This document shows, one piece after another, positions 34,183 through 39,753 of a DNA stretch of 39,753 bases (position 1 is the stretch's first letter; each line of letters opens with the position of its first letter). This DNA is from Flavobacteriaceae bacterium. GTDB lineage: Bacteria; Bacteroidota; Bacteroidia; Flavobacteriales; Flavobacteriaceae. The stretch lies in assembly GCA_025800395.1 (NCBI GenBank), contig JAOXRU010000080.1, positions 1-39,753 on the forward strand, in the 5' to 3' direction. The notes beneath the pieces are model-generated. The model was not told the DNA's origin. It searched no databases and saw nothing but the letters and a program-made list of their open reading frames with translations. Both the position numbers and the translations under genes were made by a program.

Positions 34183-34692
34183 TTGAATTTATACGATTTT
34201 ATACGCGATATATCCGATTTTCCAAAAGAAGGGATTCTTTTTAAAGATATTACCCCACTATTGCTAGACACTAAAGCTTTCGAAACGGCTTGTATACAAC
34301 TTTTAGAAATGGTTCCTACGCCTATAGATAAAGTAGTTGCTATGGAAAGTAGAGGGTTTTTCTTCGGAACACATTTAGCACAAAGCCTAAATGCAGGCTT
34401 TGTTCCCGTGAGGAAACCTGGGAAACTTCCGGCAGAAAAAATCTCCAATACTTATGATTTGGAATACGGAACAGATACCCTAGAAATGCACAAAGATGCA
34501 ATACAAAAAGGAGACCGGGTTTTGGTACACGACGATGTATTGGCTACAGGAGGCACTGCCAAAGCTACCTGTGAAATTATTGAATCTCTTGGTGGTACAG
34601 TAGTGCAATGCAACTTTCTTATGGAACTTGAATTTCTAAACGGAAAGAACAAATTAAGTAATTACCCTATAAAAGCACTTCTAAAATACTAA
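34183..34692 (+). CDS. apt: Adenine phosphoribosyltransferase
   Basis: This 169-residue purine salvage enzyme converts adenine and PRPP to AMP and pyrophosphate. Family marks: IRDISDFPKEGILFKDITPLL at the N-terminus, AMESRGFFFGTHLA, the flexible VPVRKPGKLPAEKIS loop, YGTDTLEMHKDAI, and the PRPP-binding VLVHDDVLATGGTAKA. The only start that keeps the conserved N-terminus is TTG 34183; no in-frame ATG precedes FIRDISDFP. A partial -7-like box (TAACTTTA) stands near 34131. The stop codon overlaps by four bases the end of the convergent 49-residue gene. Confidence 0.95.
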   Translation: MNLYDFIRDISDFPKEGILFKDITPLLLDTKAFETACIQLLEMVPTPIDKVVAMESRGFFFGTHLAQSLNAGFVPVRKPGKLPAEKISNTYDLEYGTDTLEMHKDAIQKGDRVLVHDDVLATGGTAKATCEIIESLGGTVVQCNFLMELEFLNGKNKLSNYPIKALLKY

Positions 34693-34838
34693 TCCAGTGC
34701 TTTGGTAGTCACAAAATATCGCCAGCCAATTATAGCGATTTGCCATTTTTTGGCTTTGGCCATATCTAATTGATTTTTGGAAAAAGATGGTAGCACCGCT
34801 TTGTTTATCCTAGCTAATAGTTGGTAGAAGGTTTTCAT
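34689..34838 (-). CDS. Small conserved Bacteroidota protein (49 residues)
   Basis: The frame runs from ATG 34838 to TAG 34689: MKTFYQLLARINKAVLPSFS, then KNQLDMAKAKKWQIAIIGWR and YFVTTKALD. The pattern LARINKxxLPSxxKxxLDxAKAxKxQxAIxGWRxxVTxxAL is familiar from short flavobacterial proteins that are sometimes mislabelled SsrA-binding protein. It is basic, without a signal peptide, probably a membrane-peripheral helix. It is 18 bases after the secreted-protein gene on the same strand and overlaps the apt stop tail to tail by four bases. No function known. Confidence 0.72.
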   Translation of the reverse strand: MKTFYQLLARINKAVLPSFSKNQLDMAKAKKWQIAIIGWRYFVTTKALD

Positions 34839-34856
34839 GATAAAGTTTTTCTTGTT

Positions 34857-35345
34857 TTATTCTCTCGTAAGTCTTGCCTTTTGTAATACATCTACTTTAA
34901 AATTAGTCACTTCTCCTGTAATATCCAATTCTTTAGAAGAACATATCTCTAATAGCATACGGTTTGTACCTACAGTGTGGTAATTGGCAGTTAGAATACT
35001 TCCACTTACACGAAACAAACTATACAAACTTTGATCTAAACCATACGTTTTGAGTATAATTCCATCACCTTCATCTATATGATAGGTTTGCGTTTTAGCA
35101 TCTACCAAAATCAGCTTATAATCCTTCACTACAGACTTGTCACCTGTATAAGTCGTTTTCCAGATAAATATTGTAGAATCATCTGTAGCTGCAATTTCCA
35201 ATTGCATGGGTACCGTGTTTACCAAGAGGCCTTTACTGAAAATGTTTAAATCCCCTTTCCAAATTCCTGTTTTAGATTTAGCAAAGTGCTCTTGTCCAAA
35301 AAGCAATTGGTTGCCCAAACAGATAAAAATGATAAAATATCGCAT
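34857..35345 (-). CDS. Secreted protein of unknown function (162 residues)
   Basis: ATG 35345 gives a signal peptide MRYFIIFICLGNQLLFGQ with likely cleavage after FGQ. The mature part is beta-rich with alternating hydrophobic residues (WKGDLNIF, MQLEIAATDDSTIFIWKTTYTGDKSVVKDYKLILVD, TYHIDEGDGIILKTYGL, SLYSLFRVSGSILTANYH), suggesting a lipocalin- or barrel-like fold. The product is probably periplasmic. It is divergent from the antiporter gene with a 51-base gap and followed by the 49-residue gene. I do not recognise the family. Confidence 0.78.
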   Translation of the reverse strand: MRYFIIFICLGNQLLFGQEHFAKSKTGIWKGDLNIFSKGLLVNTVPMQLEIAATDDSTIFIWKTTYTGDKSVVKDYKLILVDAKTQTYHIDEGDGIILKTYGLDQSLYSLFRVSGSILTANYHTVGTNRMLLEICSSKELDITGEVTNFKVDVLQKARLTRE

Positions 35346-35396
35346 CCGTAGTTTTAAGCAAATATAATTGTTTATTTTCGCATCAAATAACAATTT

Positions 35397-36335
35397 ATGT
35401 TAGATCTACTATTCATATTGGGCGGACTTGTTTTACTCATCCTTGGTGGAAATTGGCTTCTAAAAGCCGCAGTAGCCTTGTCTTTAAAACTCAATATCCC
35501 CAAGATAGTTATTGGAATGACGGTAGTTTCTTTTGCTACCTCAGCACCAGAACTTATCGTTAGTATAAAAGCTGCGCTGAGCGGATCGGCAGATCTTTCT
35601 ATTTCTAATGTGGTTGGCAGTAATATTGCCAATCTCGGCTTGGTACTTGGGGTAACGGTGGTATTGTCTAAGATAGATGTGAAAAAAAGTTTTTATATTA
35701 CAGATTGGCCCGTAATGATGTTCTCCTCTGTGCTGCTGTATCTATTTATGAAACCCGATGGCATCTTACAAGCTAGTGAAGGAATCATATTGTTTGGTTT
35801 ACTCGTGGTTTTTTTGATTTATTTGCTCAAATTTCAAAAACAAGCAGTAGTAGACGAAATGCCAGAGGATGATGAACTTCTTCCCCTATGGAAAACAGCT
35901 ATGTTTCTAACCATCGGTGGCGCAGCTCTCTGGGGAGGATCAGACCTCTTAGTTCAAGGTGCAGTTTCTATGGCCCAAGCCTTAGGAGTAAGTGAAAGCA
36001 TAATTGGGCTTACCGTTGTATCTATTGGAACTAGTATCCCAGAATTAGCGGCTTCTATCATTGCAGTATTAAAGAAAGAAAAAGCAATCTCTTTGGGGAA
36101 CTTATTAGGCTCCAATGTATTTAATATTTTGGCTGTTCTAGGCATCACTTCTATGATTATTCCACTAGAGGTAAACGACGATCGCCTCATGCAAGTAGAT
36201 ATATATTGGATGCTCGGTATTGCTTTTATGGTGTTTCCTTTAGTATTTATCCCAAGAGGGCTAAGACTTGGATGGCGCGATGGTATTCTATTGCTAGCAG
36301 CTTATGTTACCTTTATTTACAGTGTTGTAGCATAA
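35397..36335 (+). CDS. Calcium/sodium antiporter, CaCA family (YrbG-like)
   Basis: This 312-residue inner-membrane exchanger has ten predicted helices in two inverted halves. The two alpha-repeats are clear: GMTVVSFATSAPELIVSIKAAL (about residues 40-61) and GLTVVSIGTSIPELAASIIAVL (about 204-225), each with the ion-binding S/T-x-PE. GSNIANLGLVLG and GSNVFNILAVLG are the matching second motifs. Such proteins expel Ca2+ in exchange for Na+ or H+. The middle loop is short and acidic (VVDEMPEDDELLP), as in bacterial members. An inverted-repeat element remnant starts two bases after its stop codon. Confidence 0.95.
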   Translation: MLDLLFILGGLVLLILGGNWLLKAAVALSLKLNIPKIVIGMTVVSFATSAPELIVSIKAALSGSADLSISNVVGSNIANLGLVLGVTVVLSKIDVKKSFYITDWPVMMFSSVLLYLFMKPDGILQASEGIILFGLLVVFLIYLLKFQKQAVVDEMPEDDELLPLWKTAMFLTIGGAALWGGSDLLVQGAVSMAQALGVSESIIGLTVVSIGTSIPELAASIIAVLKKEKAISLGNLLGSNVFNILAVLGITSMIIPLEVNDDRLMQVDIYWMLGIAFMVFPLVFIPRGLRLGWRDGILLLAAYVTFIYSVVA

Positions 36336-36337
36336 AT

Positions 36338-36395
36338 AACGTGAGCACGATATAAATTATCTTCACAGAAGCCTTACAAATAGTAAGGTTCACCC
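36338..36395 (+). mobile_element. Inverted-repeat element remnant, copy B (left end only)
   Basis: From 36338 the sequence matches the left end of copy A (AACGTGAGCACGATATAA, then ATTATCTTCACAGAAGCC) with two mismatches in the first 36 bases. It then fades after the AGTAAGGTT region. No right end is found downstream. It begins two bases after the antiporter stop codon. Confidence 0.75.
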
Positions 36396-36439
36396 GAGTA
36401 TCATATAGGAAGCTCAAAGCAGATTCCTTGGAAGCTATC

Positions 36440-36895
36440 ATCCGCACAATCCAAAAGCGGTATCAACATATTTGACAAAATAGTAAGTTTTGATGCTATA
36501 GATACCAAAAAAATAGCAAAAAACGTTTGTTTTATCATTACGAAGACGATCGCTTCAACCATTACAACAAACCAGCTTTTATTACCAATATAGAAACAAG
36601 AAGAGGTTTTGCTATAATGGAAGGCGTGCTCTTTGAATGGACAAAATTGCCATTGGATGTTAGTAAATTTAATATTGCTGCTTTTTTGGTTCCTACCAAA
36701 AGTAAAGACAGCAAAAAAAAGAAAAAAGGTGGCTTCTTTAAAAAATTAAAAGTCAAAATGAGTGGCAATCCATTGATAAAAGAATTCATATAAAAAGACT
36801 TCAACAAAATGGTGAACGACTATTTTGTGCAAATGAAAACCATACAACAAATTTCCCCTCTAAGCGCACAAGAAAAACAAGAATTTCCTTTTTAA
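36440..36895 (+). pseudogene. Decayed gene fragment of unknown family
   Basis: Three stretches join into one sequence. SGINIFDKIVSFDAIDTKKI runs up to about 36524. After a one-base shift at the T-run 36526-36528 it continues as LFYHYEDDRFNHYNKPAFIT ... VLFEWTKLPLDVSKFNIAAFLVP, then a lysine-rich segment (KKKKKGGFFKKLKVKMSGNP) to TAA 36791-36793. In the same frame it goes on as KDFNKMVNDYFVQMKTIQQI to a second TAA at 36893-36895. The good coding character on both sides of the breaks suggests one frameshift and one nonsense codon in a once-longer gene whose 5' end is lost next to the element remnant. I do not recognise the protein; it has no signal peptide or membrane helix in what remains. Confidence 0.6.
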
Positions 36896-37690
36896 AAAAC
36901 GATTGTAAGAAGCTTGTAATCATTATTTATACCATTTCTATTTTAAAATGCGCTAAAAAGAAATAGATGATTTTTTTTCTTTATAGCTAAATGAATATAA
37001 AATGCCATAGTAGATTTTAAATGTAAAAAGACAAATAAAAACCTACTAAAATGAACACAACAAAAATTTAAAATGGCTTCTATTCCAGTAGACGACCCAA
37101 AAAATACATATGCTACAAGCTGGATTAAAAATACTACTACACCCCAAGTTGTAAACCGACTGGTTATTCCAAACCTCTACCATGAGGAGATGTCTAGGCA
37201 ATTCCTTCGATAATCGAAGCCAATACTTGGGTTGAATAGCACAAAAGATTGGGGTTGAGGATTGGTAATCCCTTAGTAGATATTGCTGTTTTTTTGGTAT
37301 TGTTTCACACCAAAAAACACTTAAGTATAGACTAAGAATTCAATATGCAAAAAAACAAAACAATCTGTGCAGAGGCAATCGTATAGCATTTTCAAAACTT
37401 CGTTTATAAACTGCAATTACAAGTTCACAATACCCTGCACACACAAGAAGCGATAATTTTCTTTACGTATATACGTGTTTTTTTCATGTTGACTATTGAG
37501 GAAAACCTCAATCCACATAATAACAAGCAATTAACTTCGATATTTTTCATCCCAAATAATAAGTATTTCATAGAAATATTACGCTGCGATAAATATAATC
37601 TTGTATATTTATGCTCCCAATATTTATCGTCTAAGCTAAACAAAACCTCTTACAATTTGGAATAACACCATTGTAAACCAACTACAAAAA
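36896..37690. other. Gene-poor stretch
   Basis: Nearly 800 bases of AT-rich sequence without a credible long gene. It holds a 46-codon frame at 37073-37213 (separate entry), a hairpin CTTCGAT/ATCGAAG near 37206-37220, a terminator-like inverted repeat at 37287-37319 (TGTTTTTTTGGT with ACCAAAAAACA), and a perfect 7-bp hairpin ATTGAGG/CCTCAAT near 37495-37512. An open frame on the minus strand at 37425-37643 has no recognisable features and was left out. The region resembles degraded accessory DNA. Confidence 0.5.
37073..37213 (+). CDS. Possible small protein or gene remnant (46 residues)
   Basis: ATG 37073 to TAA 37211: MASIPVDDPKNTYATSWIKN, TTTPQVVNRLVIPNLYHEEM, SRQFLR. It is preceded by a purine-poor AAAATTTAAA leader with no good ribosome site, which is common in this phylum. 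The composition is protein-like rather than random, but I see no homology. It may be the 5' end of a truncated gene, since a hairpin (CTTCGATAATCGAAG) sits on its stop codon. Confidence 0.3.
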   Translation: MASIPVDDPKNTYATSWIKNTTTPQVVNRLVIPNLYHEEMSRQFLR

Positions 37691-38290
37691 ATGAACACTA
37701 TTGTAGAAAACAACTCCATGAAATTGGCAGGGGAGACTGCCATAGATCCATCCGTGAAATTCTCGGAATTATCCGAACTATCAGAGTTTTTGAATTTTGA
37801 GGTTATCAAATCCAAAATAAATAAACAAGAGCTTTTTGTACTGTTTTCTGATGATCGTATCAACCTAAGCTTCGATCGCATGGCCAAAGCAAGACAAAAA
37901 CGAATCATAATCCTTGCTAATTTCCTTCCTGTTTTATTGGCTCTAATATTGGGATTCTTGGCATATCAACAAGGAAATTACTGGGGTGTACTGCTTGTAC
38001 CCCTAACTTTAGGTGTCCTCATCGGCAAACCAAATAGATACGGCAGTATTTGGATGCTTTCTCTCTTAATGCTTGGAAGTATTTTGTTTGCCTTTCAGTT
38101 TTATAACATAGCTGCTCCGCTTATGGTACTTAGTTCGAGTATTTTGGCGTGTAATTTTTGTAGAATATACAAAAAACACAGCCTAAAACATATTGCTCTA
38201 TGCTCAGAACGACTCTTTCTTATTCTTTTTCGAAAAAAAATACTCGTATTGGAAAGCACCGACTGTGGTAGAAAAATCGAAAAGCAATAA
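37691..38290 (+). CDS. Membrane protein of unknown function (199 residues, about four helices)
   Basis: The N-terminal 68 residues are soluble and acidic (FSELSELSEFLNFEVIKSKI). They are followed by a basic RMAKARQKR and then hydrophobic segments at about 74-92, 97-112, 118-134 and 138-154. The C-terminus is basic with several Cys (LACNFCRIYKKHSLKHIALCSERLFLILFRKK). No known family recognised. It is flanked by non-coding DNA on both sides, has no operon partner, and a hairpin with a short T-run (38394-38426) follows. The N-terminal Met 37691 is followed by an alternative Met at residue 10. Confidence 0.65.
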   Translation: MNTIVENNSMKLAGETAIDPSVKFSELSELSEFLNFEVIKSKINKQELFVLFSDDRINLSFDRMAKARQKRIIILANFLPVLLALILGFLAYQQGNYWGVLLVPLTLGVLIGKPNRYGSIWMLSLLMLGSILFAFQFYNIAAPLMVLSSSILACNFCRIYKKHSLKHIALCSERLFLILFRKKILVLESTDCGRKIEKQ

Positions 38291-38629
38291 AAAGCGTCAA
38301 TTCTATGTTTATCCAAAACATCTCCATGCCAAATTTTGTAACTAGCACGCACCTAAACTATCGCATTCGCAAAAACTATTTAAAAGCAAATACATCCTTC
38401 TAATTGCTAATATATAGAAGGATTTTGGCTACAAGCCATAACATTTAAAAACCGAAAAAACTTTTATTTTCTAAAAAAGCGAAAAAATATTACACACCAT
38501 TAAAACACAAAGCCTTCTTTTTCTGATTGTTACAGAAAAACCCGATTTAGCTATGCGGAAAACCGTAAGCAATTGATTTCCTATGCCATTATTTTTGATC
38601 TGCATAAAACACTAAGTTAGAATTCAAAC
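38291..38629. other. Intergenic stretch before the orphan response regulator
   Basis: 339 AT-rich bases with no convincing gene. It contains a 9-bp hairpin (ATCCTTCTA 38394-38402 with TAGAAGGAT 38415-38423) followed by a short T-run, a plausible but weak terminator for the membrane-protein gene. No exact promoter consensus was found for the downstream regulator. Confidence 0.45.
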
Positions 38630-39298
38630 ATGTTAGATAGAGTATTGCTAGCGGAAGACAAAGATGATATACACCAAGGAGTTTATGCTCGATTAAAAGA
38701 AATGGGAGTAAAAACCATAGATCAGGTTCAGTACTTTGATGATGCCTATTTAAAAGTTCAAAAAGCCTTGCAAGACAATCAAGCCTATGATCTGTTGATT
38801 ACCGACCTGCATTTCACCAAAGATCATAGAAAGCAAATATTAGATTCGGGTGAAGCACTCATTATCGCTCTCAAGGAAAAGCAAATTCACCTACCAGTCT
38901 TGGTTTATAGTGCAGATAATAGATTGGAGCGAATACGAAGACTAATACACCAATATGGCATCCAAGCATACGCCTGTAAAGATCGCCATGGTTTAAATGA
39001 TATGGAGGCAGCTATAAGCGCAATTGTAAAAGGTAAAACCCCCTATTTATCTGCTAAAGTAGATCGTGCCAGAAAGCCCGCAGACAACAAAGACATCAAT
39101 GATTACGATATCCAACTCCTGTTGTTGCTATCCATGGGATATACCCAAGCCCAAATAAGCGAGAGCTTCAGACAGAAAAACACCAAACCTTTTAGCCTGA
39201 GCTCTATAGAAAAACGCATCAATCGACTCAAAGATATTTTTGAAGCAAAAAATGCAGCCCACCTAGTGGCTATTGCCAAAGATAGTGGCCTTATTTAA
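38630..39298 (+). CDS. Orphan response regulator with a divergent helix-turn-helix output domain
   Basis: This 222-residue protein has a receiver domain (1-130): acidic pocket LAEDKDD (7-13), phospho-acceptor Asp near residue 59 in LLITDLHF, Ser/Thr in LVYSAD, and CKDRHG where the usual conserved Lys follows. The C-terminal part (about 155-222, DIQLLLLLSMGYTQAQISESFRQ ... SSIEKRINRLKDIFEAKNAAHLVAIAKDSGLI) is a LuxR/NarL-like four-helix HTH with an insertion. No sensor kinase gene is adjacent. The stop TAA at 39296-39298 overlaps the first bases of element copy C. Confidence 0.85.
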   Translation: MLDRVLLAEDKDDIHQGVYARLKEMGVKTIDQVQYFDDAYLKVQKALQDNQAYDLLITDLHFTKDHRKQILDSGEALIIALKEKQIHLPVLVYSADNRLERIRRLIHQYGIQAYACKDRHGLNDMEAAISAIVKGKTPYLSAKVDRARKPADNKDINDYDIQLLLLLSMGYTQAQISESFRQKNTKPFSLSSIEKRINRLKDIFEAKNAAHLVAIAKDSGLI

Positions 39299-39530
39299 CG
39301 AGGGTTAGATACAAATTATTTACACAGAAGCCATAGGTATCGTTAGATTTAATCTCAATAGACGCAGCTCATACCCTGAATACCATTTCTAGTTTAGAAT
39401 TTCCAAACAAATAGCCCTTTTTTACCTTTTGTTTCAGAATAAAAAGAAACCGTAGCTAGGACTATGATCTATTTTTCTTCTTTATATAAAGAAAAACCAC
39501 TGTGTGTTCAAGGTATAACGCGCTCACCTC
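39297..39530 (+). mobile_element. Inverted-repeat element, copy C (diverged, 234 bp)
   Basis: The left end (39297-39327) resembles that of copy A (about 26 of 31 bases), ending in the shared CACAG. The right end (39500-39530) is the inverted partner but only about half its positions still match the left one. Internal stretches are shared with copy A (AATACCATTTCTAG and AAATAGCCCTTTTTT). ATTT flanks both ends, as in copy A. It is non-coding and shorter than copy A by an internal deletion. Confidence 0.65.
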
Positions 39531-39624
39531 ATTTAATTTATTAGGTCTCCATAAAAATTAAAAAACGAGTAAGCACGGGTAGTGTCCAAAATAGTGTGTC
39601 TGATTATTTGCTAAAAAAAGGTTT

Positions 39625-39753
39625 TCAATAAATTAATGAGCCCGATTTTCTTTTTAGTTTGTCATCAAATTTAAAATTATAAATTGGATATGAATAATGT
39701 TTAGATGTTTTTTCAATAGCCGTACTGGTTATAAGTGCTAATACACTATCTTG
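39625..39753 (-). CDS. C-terminal part of an unrecognised gene at the window edge
   Basis: A minus-strand frame entering from the right edge reads 42 residues (starting QDSVLALITSTAIEKTSKHY, then SYPIYNFKFDDKLKRKSGSL) to a stop at 39625-39627. Just beyond it (39587-39612) stands GGTAGTGTCCAAAATAGTG, which looks like the terminal sequence of an insertion element. If so, this frame would be the end of a transposase. I cannot name the family, and the frame is too short for certainty. Confidence 0.3.
   Translation of the reverse strand, partial: QDSVLALITSTAIEKTSKHYSYPIYNFKFDDKLKRKSGSLIY

Noticed and set aside
37425..37643. 72-residue minus-strand frame
   Set aside because: No recognisable domain, atypical composition, and it crosses hairpins; nothing supports expression.

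Overview
The window looks like a chromosomal segment of a marine-type Flavobacteriia/Flavobacteriaceae bacterium (Bacteroidota). This rests on low GC content, promoters of the Bacteroidota type (TTG, about 19-21 bases, TAnnTTTG), a zinc-free type-B ribosomal protein L31, a type III and a eukaryote-like type II glutamine synthetase side by side, the Bacteroidota GlmU-like protein, DUF4199, 2TM-domain and LETM1-related proteins, and weak Shine-Dalgarno sequences. The species was not identified.

Layout. 1-473: 3' part of a broken IS4-family transposase. 475-5604 (minus): an export operon (HlyD-like adaptor, MacB/FtsX-like permease, ATPase, and a second permease inactivated by a nonsense codon and by the IS). 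Divergent from it is an NtrC-type regulator/sensor kinase pair (5764-8453). A candidate sigma-54 promoter and a perfect 9-bp inverted repeat lie between them. 8482-17098: GlmU-like protein, L31, DUF4199, a GtrB-like glycosyltransferase, phosphohexomutase, an MsbA-like exporter, and an ECF sigma factor with two downstream envelope proteins. 17182-18943: a DUF885 peptidase-like gene carrying one nonsense codon and seven indels. 18950-23207: a BNR-repeat lipoprotein, an RsmB-like RNA m5C methyltransferase, a LETM1-related protein and a YceI lipoprotein. 23360-27238 (minus): a six-gene LytS/LytTR operon rich in 2TM domains, one of them fused to the kinase.

27239-28087 has no gene but contains a 384-bp element with 31-bp terminal inverted repeats. 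Relatives of it lie at 36338 (left end only) and 39297-39530. 28088-33484 holds a Rieske lipoprotein, PurM, GSIII and, divergently, GSII: a nitrogen/purine neighbourhood with unusually readable promoters and terminators. 33485-33902 contains a nearly identical 126/131-bp tandem repeat in which every unit is full of hairpins and ends in an intrinsic terminator, followed by a 21-bp-arm hairpin and tRNA-Arg(ACG). 33903-36335: tRNA-Arg, Apt, a 49-residue small protein, a secreted protein and a Ca2+/Na+ antiporter. 36338-39753 is gene-poor: a decayed gene, a four-helix membrane protein, an orphan response regulator, and a window end that may enter another insertion sequence.

The best candidates for something undescribed are the structured tandem repeat (possible small RNA array) between glnA and tRNA-Arg, the short inverted-repeat element family, and the kinase-2TM operon. 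No complete defence or other obviously new multi-gene system is visible.
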